Part shown: positions 25,991 through 38,300 of the stretch, piece after piece
Position numbering within the stretch: the stretch's first letter is position 1
Layout: each line of letters opens with the position of its first letter
NCBI RefSeq assembly: GCF_947623445.1
Contig: NC_135245.1
Location: forward strand, 4,781,501-4,845,500
Origin: Clavelina lepadiformis
Lineage: Eukaryota > Chordata > Ascidiacea > Aplousobranchia > Clavelinidae
Length of the DNA: 64,000 nt
Direction of reading: 5' to 3'
Position numbers and translations under genes: made by a program
The notes under the pieces: generated by a model
Seen by the model: the letters and a program-made list of their open reading frames with translations, nothing else
The model's database searches: none
Told to the model about the DNA's origin: nothing

Positions 25991-28900
25991 GGTGTTGTTG
26001 AAAAGAGTTACTACTACTAGGGTACACTGACTAAAAGATAAGACAAAAAGTAGTAAGTAAAAGACAACAAACAGATAGTCCAGAATTCAGCCATATTTTA
26101 ATTTTATCTTTTGAGATTTAACTGATGCTCCAACCCAAATTTAGCCTCTTCAGAATAGATTGCTTATTCATAAAATTCTAAATGGCTAGCCAGTTACGTC
26201 ATTGGTATTTTGGTAGCCAGTAAAGTAAGCGTCTATTTCACTGACTGTTCGTTACCGAAATAAGAAAACACAAAATTAGGTACACATTTTCAACTTAATA
26301 TGACATAGCCTACTATACTGCGTAGCCTACTGCACTATAGGCTATTTTATCCAAACCAAAAATTAATCGGCTATGTGCCAGAAGTGTACAACCAAATGAT
26401 GTCAAAATTTGGGTCGCAGGGGCTTAGTATACAAATGCTGAAATGCGTCATGACTGTTTACTTCCACACTGGACCTGGCAACTAAAAAAAGAACAACCAA
26501 GAAAAGAAAAAGTAGTAAGTACAACCAAGCTTGCTAAACACGCAACTTACTTGTATACTGACTGACTAACGTAGCGTTGCTCAACTATCAAAGTAACAAA
26601 ACACAGAGCTGTTTACATACAAAAAATTAAAATGGCCCACGGCAGTCATCGTTTTACGTTCTATTTAGGTTTAGGGCTACTTTTACATAAACTACCCGTT
26701 TTATCTCGACATGTCAGACACAATCTGTGTGTAGACTACATATTTGGCGTTACAAGTGCTGAAGTAGGCCTACAACTTGAAGATCCCTGATTATTATCAG
26801 TTTTCAGAGACAATGTTTGGTACACGTTGAACTGGAAGACGCTTGAGGATCGGCGACCAATCAAATGTAAAGCGATCCCGAAATTAAAAACCACTGACAA
26901 TTCAAAGATGTTTTGGCGGTAAACAATTAACAAAAGATGAAATGGCTATCAAGAGAAACTTCAAATTTAATTTGATTCGGGTGACATATTTTGATTAAGA
27001 TGATTATTGATATAAACAACAAACAGGTAAATCTTATAAAAACGAGTTTTGTAAGTACCTAAATAAACATACAATGCTAATGTCTTAACTCCTGTTTAAC
27101 TCGTTTTTGACTGGTAGCAGGTTAGTTATTATTAGATTATAAACTTAATATGTTAACGTCAATCATAAAAACTTTTTACTCTGGGTACTAATTAAAGAAG
27201 ATCATTGTACCCAACATTGTGCCGAACTATATACTAGACTACTGTGTACCGTTTCGTCTCTAATCTTTCTCCCATACAAAAATATTCCGTAACATATTTT
27301 AATTTCGCTACATTTTGCTCTTGATCGTAAAACCGCGATAAAGTCTGCAAATATTACACTGCGTGTGTATACGTTTGTGCATGTGAACATTTTTATGAAA
27401 AATCAATACATTGTTTTGTCGCGGACAGTCAGCATAGTACATGAGCTTCTTCGGATCCTAAAACGCCACAATTTTACAGCTGTTTATCACTGAGTTTTCG
27501 TATTGAGCATATCCGCTATTTATCCTAGTATAAAATGCCTTTGACGGCTGACGTAAATCTTCTCTGCTTGCTAATTCACATTTTAATAGAATTTAAAATT
27601 CATTGTTTTGGTAGCTTTGACAACACTTCTGTTCTACCTGGAAATATCCAAACTTGGATTCAAACCATTTCAAGTCGTCAGCATAAGCACTTACAATGCT
27701 ATAGTGAAACGTTTAGTTCGTATCAGAACTTGATAAAAGATAAGTGCAGAAATACCTGACCGTGGTGGTGAGTGAAAAAGTAAACATCTGATGTAGTCAC
27801 CACAAGAACTCTGTGGCCAGAAACGCAAACACAAGGCACTCACGTAGACAAGTCAATAAGCATTTGTATTTATCAGTGCACAAATCCTCTTGAGATTAAA
27901 CTTATAAACGTAATGTCTGTTGGAATAATTCGAAGATGTTTTGTATATCAAACAAATAACATTTACAGGGTATGTGTAATTTATGAAGGACAACCACCAC
28001 CCGGTTGCTCTTTCCGCTACCTACTGAACGTTTTATCGCTATTTACACATGATGAGATTTAAGCAGTCCACATCTGTCATGTTTTCTCTGAATTTATTGA
28101 GCTGTGTATGTGAAAAAAGAAAATGAGAAGAATTAAGCAGAATTACGAAAAGAATGTATATGGTGAAGAATGTGTAACTTGCATACGAAAGTATGTTCTT
28201 CAGAAACAACGTTAAAAAAGATCACAAGCTTTAAAACACATGTACCATTAAAACTTAATAAAAGTAAAAGGAAGGGGTTGCGAAATAGATTTTAAACGGT
28301 TAGCTGGAGGCAAGGCTCCGATTTATTCTGTTAAAATACAAATAACTCAACATATCTGCTAACGGTTTTGTAACTATCACACCTGCCCCAGTAAAAACGT
28401 TATTGAAGACAATTGCACAGGACAGTACTAAAAACATCACAGCCATTTTAAAAGGAAAATTAACCGTTCAGAAACGAGGCAGCATTTTATCAGTGCAAAG
28501 GTAACTTGGAACCCAATTAAGCAGATAGTTAAAGAGATTAATAAAGCCCCAAAGAATAAAACATTTTACGACAAAAACAGAATCAGAATTGAACCACATA
28601 AATCAATCTTTTGTTTTGTAAAACACATTTTGCGCAGAAATTACGTCAAGTGATTAACATTCACAATTTTCAATACTTCCACACGAGTTACATTTTTGTA
28701 GGAATAATGTGATGATTAATGATTGAAACAGCATGCTTGTCATCTATGAAGACACGTAGTTGACAGAGAGAATCACAGAATATATATTTATACACACCAA
28801 TTACAGACATTTAGGATATATCCCTCACATTATTCTACGTATCTGGTTCCAGTACCCGTCTTCTTAGCTGGTTTTCATCTTCACCAATCTCCTCTGTCGC

Positions 28901-28996
28901 TCTGTGAAGAGAACATGGAATGCTTATGATCCACCCCAGTGATACCTTTAACTAGAATCTTTTCACATCCAAATTTAGCACGATAGAGGCATGATC
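25991..28996. other. Intergenic region between the Stum-like gene and seipin
   Basis: About 3 kb: the upstream flank of the Stum-like gene and the 3' flank of seipin. It holds a copy of the short GTGTACAACCAAATGATG repeat at about 26376-26480. The open frames at 26736-26933, 27202-27390 and 27535-27759 show no family signature. Confidence 0.5.
26376..26480 (+). repeat. Short interspersed MITE-like repeat, copy 1 (core GTGTACAACCAAATGATGTC)
   Basis: Core GAAGTGTACAACCAAATGAT at 26383 onward, followed by TTTGGGT.GCAGGGGCTTAGTATACAAATG. It is nearly the same as the core of copies at 33226-33319 and about 39010-39112. The right side ends in CCACACTGGACCTGGC, a rough inverse of the outer left part of copy 3. 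Ends are approximate. Confidence 0.6.
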
Positions 28997-31900
28997 TTAC
29001 TCGTTGTCTTTTACATCGTGTTGATGACTCTGATGAGAACTTTCTTCTGAAGAATTAATCGTGGGTATAACGTAACTGGAAGTGGACTGACTCTCAGTAA
29101 GTAAGGCGGGCTGGAAAAGCATTTCAATAGAAGAGGATGAAGATCGACGGGAGTGTGGGATTGCCTCCACGGCTTCGTCATCATTGCTTCCTCCAACTAC
29201 TTCAATGGGAGCTGCATCATGATGATCGTTCTCCTCATCAGTATTGGCTAAATATCAGTAGCCATCATTTTGATTTAGAGATAAAAAATCTAATTTCTAA
29301 TGTCACATAAATTGGACAGATGATTTGCAGAAGATATAAAAACAAGGTGTTTACTAAATACAACTACCTGACTTTCGTTTATTATAATTATAGTTTTTAG
29401 TTGGATGAGAATTTGAAGATTGCTTGAAACTGTTTGGTATTAGAAATCTGAAATCAGCTAGTTAAAAATATTTGACGTTTTCAAGACGGACATAAGACAT
29501 GTAACCTACATGCACCGCCATTATTATCGGGAGATGGAACTTGTCTATCAGATAATGTTCGTTGTCTGTGTCTTCTCTGTCTTGAAAAGATTCTTTCTGG
29601 TGATGGCGTTCTGGGTCCACAAAGTGGTCTCCAAATGCAGAAATAAAACAAAACAATCACTGTGAACAAGACTGGCAAAAAGAAAACTGCTGTTCCCAAC
29701 AAAAAAGAAAGAATTGGCCATCGGTAAAGAAGATGCTGTAATCCAGTGAATTGAGCCGTTATGTCAAGATGAGCAGAGTATATATCAATGGATGGATGTT
29801 CAATATACACTGAAGCATTCCAATTTAGATTTGCCTTAGTAAAGATGTAAAAAATACAAATTTTGGTTGTGACAGTATCTTTAACAACATGTACTATGTT
29901 AATTATTATGATTTATATCAAAAGAAGATTATTCTATATAAAAATGTTTACATCAAACTAGGACGTACTACAGGATTAACGTTAAATTGAACCAACCAAT
30001 CATTTCATTTTTTTGTCCAAAGCATGATTGGGAGGAAAAAACAAGCCAGTTGTTATTAGTATGTGTTAATGAACAGGAAAAAGTGAGAAAATCGAAAAGC
30101 TTACTTGTTTCAACATGAGATTTTCATACAATACGACATCCAATTTCTGTGATTCATGTTGAAAACCAAACATAAGTAAAGGCCAAAAAAACACCTTGTA
30201 CATATAATGAATGATGGGGGATTTATACTGCAGAGAAACCTAAAAATTTTAAACATGACAGCAACACAATGCATTCACATTCTGAAAGTCGAAAGAGAAA
30301 GTATTAGCAAATAAATATAAGACTAAATAATAGCAGATGTTTTGATTAATTTTCTTGAACATAAGAACAAATAACAATGTATGGAAAGATCAGAAGTCCA
30401 CATAAAACGCAAGATACCAACCGATCGCGATGACGAATATGTAACATTAGGTGTGGTGTCAGTCCCATAGTTGGTATCAGTCCATTTGCTTTTTTTTATG
30501 AATGGTCTGCTGGGTCCACCTGGTGTATAACCATTCACATCCATTTTCACCATAAACATTCCCATCTCCAAATTTGATGGTGTTTCAGGTAGTTCCATTC
30601 TCACCACTATGCTATATTGTTGAGCCTCTTGTAAAAGCTAGATGTATGACAAAAAGATGCATTGGTAGATTTCTACATTATATTTTTAAGTATTGAAAAA
30701 AATTGAATTTCAGAAAAGATTGAGTGACAGTATTTAGAAATATGGTTTCTTTGTCCCAATATATTTTAGCTTCATTTCCATGAGATAAAAATCATATGAC
30801 GTAGTTAAACAACACTCAGTTATCTCACATACAAAACCATACAAATAAACTAACCATTGGAGCCTTTGGTGATGCCATCAGAATAGTTGACACTGGAAAA
30901 CATCTCTGCTTGTAAGTCTGTTGCCATAAATCTTTGCCTCTTGTTTCAAATACTTTGTGCTGCTGCATACACAACCTACACAAACACATATATGAGATTA
31001 TTGGGTAGCATTTATTATTTATGTATAGGTAGATACATGAACCAGGAATTCAGTTCTTATGTCAAAAAGAAAAAGTTCTAGTATAACAACGACAAAATTA
31101 CAGTAGAAACCACTCAACAACCACTTTGGGATCATATACGTCACATTACCCAAATGGACACAAGCCTGTCAAGTTCCTTTTACCAGACCTGGATCAACTT
31201 GGTTAGTCATAAAAAACTAACTTGTGTTTCTTTGCATATGATTTGTGCCAAAAAACTAAATCAACGTAGATATCAGTCACAAAATAACAACCAACAACAA
31301 CAGTATCAATAAAGAAAAAATGTTGACAGTTAGAACTTAGAAACAGATTGATGTCAATTGTGATGTGACACATAGCACAATTCAAAGTCATGTAGGCAGA
31401 AAACATGTATGTTTGTATGTAACAAGGTGAATTCAAGATTAAAAGGGTAACACCTTTGAAATTGAACAATAACACCTAAATACAAAAAGTTGGATATTTT
31501 TGTACATATGGAAAAAAATGGGACCATACCATAATAGTCGTAAAAGTGGCTGATCATATTATGGGGTATCTTAAGCGGCTTCTACTGTCTATATATAACA
31601 TATTTATGATTATCTGTTGAATTGTGGAAAGACATCTTATGCTCATAAGAACGCCTTAAATTTAAAACAAAAAACATAAACGTGTCTAAAATATAAGAAA
31701 GCGAAAAGTTGCTTCTGAAGCATTGCATAGCATAGCCATAATTAAATGATATTCATCACTTCCTGAAGTGGCAACAATAACAAAACTCAATATAAAAAGT
31801 ATGGTGGTTTTGCACACCTCATATGATGCATGGTAGATGTCATATCAATTACGGATATATACAAGAAACCATATTACGTCCATATTGTGATATATGTATT

Positions 31901-33058
31901 ATACCCTGTGACCAATGTTCCCTCTAATTTTTCACGAGTTTGAGCAAACACACTAACTCCCTGAGCGGTCACTTGGACCACTGTGAGCAACATCAGACAT
32001 GCGCACTGTGGACATCAGACATGCGGCCATTATTATGCGTTTATTTTCAACTCAGGTTGGATTTTTTTCTTGTGCGCAGCACAGATTTTCTTTGCGCGGA
32101 GACCGTGTCAGCAGTGCGCATTTGCGCAGCTTAGAGGGAACATTGCCCGTGACATATTAATTAGACGATACAAAACCAAACATACATAAATAGTGTCTCA
32201 GCTAATAAACTTCTACAACCACACAAAAAGCTTGAACTATTCTTTTTTCAAGGCTTTAAAATTGAAAGAAATGCTTTGCAGATCATTAGCATAAAAACGT
32301 ATTAATCTAATTTTTATTCGTTGATTAAACTAACAAAACTGGTTGAATTAACCCTTACAAAAACTGTGAGGATCAGGGCTACCTTCCAGTTTCCACTATC
32401 AGAATGAAAAATGTGTTAAATCTAAAGAGTAAACAAAACAGTGAAAGTTGAACTTTGCAAAAAATATTATTGGAACTTCATTATCCAACATTATGATTAC
32501 CTACAGTTAAATCATTGCATCATAATATAACAACAGCATCCCGCTTTTGGTTATAGCACTATTTTGTAATTGCACATTGTGGCATCCAACACATTGACAA
32601 CTTACAAAACATGTATGTTCAAAGTGAGTTTGATTGAAAATCATTGTATTTAGAGTTTTTCTTCTGGTATCCAATTCAGAGAAAGACATCTGTATACTGC
32701 TTTTGTTTGCTGACTGGCAGTTAAGAACCAATAGTTTATACCATTAATTTTGGACTGCTTTAACCCCAACAAATCTAAATTTTAGTTACGTTATTTAAAC
32801 TTACCTGTCGTATTGAAAATGTAGCGGAAAAGTGTGATATATTGTTGGCATATTATAAAAGTAGATCGTGCCAAAAAGAAATGCTGAGATTATCAATGAA
32901 ATGCATGCAATGTTAAATGCGATAATCCCAAACACCAAAACTCTTTTTGCAGTCTCATAATGTGGCTCAATGCGATTCCACCATTCTGTAAGTCGTGGTT
33001 GGACAACTGTTGTATTGAGTTCGGTAACATAACCAACAACTACATCTTGTAATGACAT
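28997..33058 (-). CDS. BSCL2: Seipin (BSCL2), ER lipid-droplet assembly protein
   Basis: Seven minus-strand exons: 33058-32805, 32421-32383, 30892-30855, 30627-30422, 30239-30105, 29834-29510 and 29247-28997; 415 residues, phases consistent. Seipin forms ER rings at lipid-droplet contact sites and organises droplet biogenesis. Seen: an N-terminal membrane segment (about 40-66) ending SAFLFGTIYFYNMPTIYHTF, where the YNMPT.YH block is typical; the luminal block VVRMELPETPSNLEMGMFMV; SSSRSVSLQYKSP; LLMFGFQHESQKLDVVLYEN; AHLDITAQFTGLQHLLY; a second membrane segment (about 263-292); and a polar, Ser/Glu-rich cytosolic tail like that of vertebrate seipin. The 39-nt second exon (FNTFFILIVETG) is the weakest call: skipping it also keeps the frame, and neither version has the usual CSFP.AN motif. 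The exon 4 acceptor CAAG|AG is chosen because it restores homology. Confidence 0.9.
31913..32145. mobile_element. Non-autonomous hAT element, 'GTTCCCTCTAA' family, in a seipin intron
   Basis: A 233-bp element. The left end CAATGTTCCCTCTAA matches the inverted right end TTAGAGGGAACATTG over 15 of 15 bases. Eight-bp duplications CCTGTGAC (31905-31912) and CCCGTGAC (32146-32153) differ at one base. The interior has TGCGCA-rich subterminal blocks. The end sequence GTTCCCTCTAAGCTGCGC is one I recall from hAT elements of distant animals. Confidence 0.88.
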
Positions 33059-35320
33059 AATTCTATGATTTTATGATTGTATTTTGTGTTTAAATCAGAA
33101 AACTAAAACTCTAATACAAAAAATAAGTTTATAGGATTGGTTACAACATAAAAATTTCAGCTTTATGACATTTATGAACACTTGAAAGCAGTTTACTAAG
33201 ATACCAATGATAACAAAGATTATTAGGGTCTAATGCTGCAGTGTACAACCAAATGATGTCACACTTTGAGTAGCTGGGGTCCAGTATACAAATGTATTCT
33301 GTGGTTGTGCACTAGACCCAATTATTATGTATTCAAAGGCAATTCTATTTGGAATCTTAGACCTCACTAACAATTCTATTTCTAAAGAAATCTTATTTCA
33401 GTAGTTAGCCTGCTTTTAATATATCTCATGTTGGGTAAGTCAAATCTGTTCAGTACAACTATATAAGTGTCAACTTCAGTAATAGATCTTTTGCCTTAAT
33501 ACTTGCAAGTTTCACCTCAACCTAAAGTGGACCTTGCTTAAGTAGAAGAAAAAATAAGTGCAAACCCATAGGCTAATCCAACTATTGCTTTTATTTGCAT
33601 GTTACCTTTTGACTTTCTTTCTATTGCAATTCCAAAACCATGGAGTTTATCAATACGGTAGGCTATTTACAGCCAAATCTGTAAATGGAAAATGGTACTG
33701 TACAATTTAGGAAGTTTGATATACTGTAAAAATGTAAAATCTAAAACCATGGTGTGTTGTAAACTGTTCCTAAAACTGAGATTGTTGTATTGAGGTTACG
33801 TCGATTTATTCCAGGATAAAATTGGTCACGTCATTGAATTAGCATCATAACCATTCGATTCAATCAGTCAATCTCTCATTTTCAAACCCAAAAAATTTGC
33901 AGCATTTATGGTGTTTTTATCTTTCAGTGTTTGGTCTATTTTGCAGTCATTACAGTGAGGCAACAACCTACTGTTTGTTACCTACCAATATTGCTTACAG
34001 AAAAGTAAGTGTATAACCTAATCTTCATCTACCATAACTGCTTTAATTTGTTAGAATTTAGCAAGTTAACAGACAGGCTTGGGCGCTTGGCTGAATTTGT
34101 AAACATAATACAACACAGTATTATGTCACGTGATACCGACGTTTGTTGTTTACAAATTTATGCTTTGTCGTATCTGGTATGGATACGCATCATCGCCCAA
34201 GGAAGCACAGTATTAATTATTAATATTATTATATTCTCGAATCCTTTGCGCGCCTGCTTGGATAAGCAGCATATTTAAATATTACATGATACAAAATTTA
34301 GAACAACTGAAAGTCGTTGGATTTGGACATTTTACAAGCTACAGTACCGGGTACTAAATCCTGGGCATGTGACTCAAAGACGGTGCTTTTAAAATGTTCA
34401 GCAACGCTTACTTGGACTCTCCAAATACGCGCTATGCTTGCCTCACAATCCTACTGTGTGCACTAAACCCTATTACGATACTTGGAATCATTTCTTTAAT
34501 TTCTAATTTGGGATCGGAACTAACTGTACAACCCTAAGCAGCTTTTTCCGTGTAATAGTAATGCAATTAAATATTAATTTAATTTTTAAAGCCATCACCA
34601 AGTCTGTCATTGGGATTTTCACCTCAGATTTAACAATCGCTGAGTATTCTTATAAGGTAACACCTGGAGTTTTGTCCTAAACAGGAAGCTTGAAAATTGT
34701 GCAACTACCACAAATGTCTGGTGCAGTTGTTAAGCTTAAACACTAAGGCAGCAAACGGAATTTTTAAAAGTCTACACATTTATTATTTGAGAAGTGGGTA
34801 AAGTGAAGCATTAAGTACTTTTCCAGGTAGCTAGGAACATACACTGGCAAAAAAGCGCAAATACTTTTTGCAAAATCTTGTTGGGATGCAATTACATGTC
34901 ACAGTAACTAACTAGTAATACACCGTGGCAAACATGATGCCTGAAAAGATTTTGCTTCAATTTTTAATATAGAACTCATCCTTAGAGGCCCATAAATCAT
35001 CCCTGCTAAACATGCATGCTATAGAAACGACTGAATAAGTGTTCATAGTAACAAAACAAAAAACAACTGCGGCTGAAGTCCAAAGAACTGTTACAGGTTT
35101 TAGGGCTGGTGTGTCCATGAGTCAAATGTAGATGCAATGCTTTCCAAAACAGTGTAAAATATATATATGGAAAACCAAGCACTGTGTCATTATACAAAAC
35201 TAACATGCATTCCCTAAAAATTTATCTGGGCAAACACGTGAAAACAAAATAAAACAATGTGTCAAAAGGCTTATAGACAACTGGTCGAAATCAAGCCAAA
35301 CTCAAACAAACTGCAGCATA
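33059..35320. other. Intergenic region between seipin and DPY30
   Basis: About 2.3 kb, containing the seipin promoter side and the DPY30 3' flank; both genes are on the minus strand. It contains the short repeat at 33226-33319. The open frame at 34009-34278 has no recognisable features. Confidence 0.5.
33226..33319 (+). mobile_element. 94-bp MITE, copy 2 of the GTGTACAACCAAATGATG repeat, complete ends
   Basis: GGGTCTAATGC...GTGTACAACC on the left and GGTTGTGCACTAGACCC on the right form imperfect inverted repeats. Flanking octamers GATTATTA (33218-33225) and AATTATTA (33320-33327) differ at one base. The element is tiny and non-coding. Its core matches copies near 26376 and 39048. An 8-bp duplication suggests hAT mobilisation. 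Confidence 0.7.
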
Positions 35321-38300
35321 TTATTCCTTTGCAGCACCAGTCTTAAATTCATCTTTATTTTTCAGAAGATATGCAGCCAGATATTCAATTGGATTTGGAG
35401 GCCTGCAAAATATGTCCAATTAAAACCAGTTATAACAAGATTTTCAATAACAGAAAATATTTTGCATAAGAACCTGTGCTTTGTTTTTAAATAAATACGG
35501 TGGTTTCAGTTTGGATAACATTCATATGTGTCAACCAAAAAATATTCAGTTGTAAAACGCAAAAACAGATAGTTTCTTAATGCTAGCTTCTCACATTACA
35601 TTTACAAATGTGACCTAATTCCTTGCAACTTTACTGTACATTTGCAGATTAAAAAAAGGACTGCAAACGCTAGAAGTTGAACCATAAATCAAAAACCATT
35701 AAAAGTATTGAGTACAAAAACCAACTAAAATTTCTTGAATAAAGGAATTTGGTACTTTTTCCAAAACTACTAATGGTACCAGTACTACGGAACAGGAATT
35801 CAGTACTATAGTACAGCAAAATGCACACCTCTGTCTACTCTAGATTCTAGTTGTTTATGTGTAATCTAATAGGGAGAACCCAATTAAGTTTGTTGTGTTA
35901 ACAAGCTTTCACTGCACTCATTTTGTTCAGTTATATTCCTCAAATAATACCGTATATTTAGTAGAAATTGCCTATAATCACACCTGAAAGGACTTCTGAA
36001 AAATTCTCACTATAAGTGAATGTTATTATAAGAGAACTGTCAAAGACATGTCGATTCATGTTAAATTAGCTACTGTGCAATGCAAAGATTATCAAATAAT
36101 GTAAAAATGTAGGCTACTGCATGATGTGATGGAATGCAAAGCCCACAAATGAGTGATAACTTAACAAACACATGCCTTCTTTTTAAATCGCAGTAGTACA
36201 GTAGGCTACATTACGCTTTTCTCTTAAGCCAGTCATTTTTTCAGAAAAGTAACAATTGTTGTTTGATTTGGTTTTTGTAAGCATTATGTAATCAATTTTG
36301 ACCTATAAGGGTCCTTATACAGATATTTTAGTTGAAGGGACAGAAATTTGGTGTCACTGGAAAATTGCTCTTATACACAAAGTCACTATACGTGAAGTAA
36401 TTTCTATGCAAAACACATCGTTTGCAAATGGGGACATTGCAATAGGTGTCATTGTACATAAAATGTCACTATAGCTGATTTCTATTGTAATACTAAACAC
36501 AGGTCAGTTTATACAATACTACCTTTCTTTAGCCAATGTAGACAATCCAGAGAGAAGAATTGGTACAACTGTTTGATCCAAATAAGCTCTTGTAGGTAAT
36601 GATTGCAGTTCCACAGTTTTTGGTGTTTTTGTCGCAGCATCCTTTTCAGCATTTACAACCTCCTAAAACAATCCATAAAAATAAGGTTAAATTCAGAAAA
36701 AAACTATAGGTTTCTCAAAAAATACTAATAAGTGTCCACACTTAAGTTGATTTATATATAGAGGTGGGCAGTCGGCACTTTGAAAGTACGGTCGGTAACG
36801 GTACTTAGCAAAACATGTAGCAATGGTTCTGGTATTCGATCCCATTTTTAAAATTTTTTTGGTACTCTGTACTGGAACTTTTTGTGTAGCATATCCAGTT
36901 AAAAGTACAATTTTTGCTGCTATTATGGCCCCACTAAAGGTTACTCCAGGTCAAAACATACATGAACTAAATCTTTGCGACTTTATTAAACATTTGTAGA
37001 TTAAAAAAGAACAACAAATTCTAAAATTGGCATGAGGGTTCAAGTAAAATAAACTTTTGAAAAACATAGGCCTACTTCTAAAAACCTTGAAGTAATCAGG
37101 TTAGAAGTACCAAGTAATAAAATCTCTAGAATTTATTCGGTACTAAAGTATCATGGTACTGCCCACCTCTGTCTATATATCATATCTATTCATATACTTG
37201 AAGTCATACCTGAACTGCAGTAGCAGGACTTGGCTCAGTAGGTGGAGGAGCCGTTTCCTATGAAAAATACGGATAGTATTACTGGATAGTTTTAGGTTAA
37301 GGGCAGCTTATTAAAGACACTTGACACTGTTCAATAGTAATAGCGAATATCGCCAAACTTGGTAACAACCTAAAACTACCAAAATCTTATTTAAGTATGT
37401 AACATCTATATACAAAGTATTTAAAAACAACCTGGGCCGGGGCTGCTGTGTTGTCAGCTTCCATTGGAGTCTCAGCAGGTGGAGCAGTGGGGGTTGCTTC
37501 AGCTATGGGTCCAAAATAAAAGAGATAATTTTCTACAATTAATGTGTAAGTATAGATGACCTCAAAAACAAGACGTTTAGAAAAGGTTTACAGAAAATGT
37601 CAACAAAAAGTTATCTGAAAAAGGTACAGAAAATGAAGTGTGGTACAAAAATATGGGAAATATCAAGGGATGGGCATTCTAGGATATCAAACCTGAACAG
37701 ATTCGAATCAAAAATGTCAATCTATTGCGAATAGATTGAACTATAATGACCACCAACCAATCACCAACAAACCGAAATAAAAACTGACACTTCTGTTACA
37801 CTTAATGCTTAGAATTCTTTGACGCGATTGCTATTGAACTAGAGTACTGTGCCTATCTATTTCTTTTTTTACTCCTACAACTTTGACAAGGTTCGTGCGC
37901 CATGCACATGACTGGTTGCTTATTTTCGAAGTACTGCATCAATACATACTATCGAGGACGTGTTTTGCAATGTAGGCTAAGTAAGGAAAGCAAGCAAGCC
38001 AAAAGTTATGAATTTATACATAATACAGCACATTTTCACTAATTAAATACACATAGGCATGCTATAAGTTAATATTTTCAACATTTTGAAAAACTATTGT
38101 AGAATATGATTTGAAATTGTAGATTCGACTTAACTATTCTAGGATAATTCCACAATACCTAATTATTCTAGAACATTATCCCTGGACATAAAATATTCAG
38201 TCACTAAATATAATTAATAAACAAAGAAAAGTTGGTTGTTTGAACGCCAATTTATAAACAAATGATTGAGGTTTCAATGTACGTCTTGGGTTCTTTGTAC

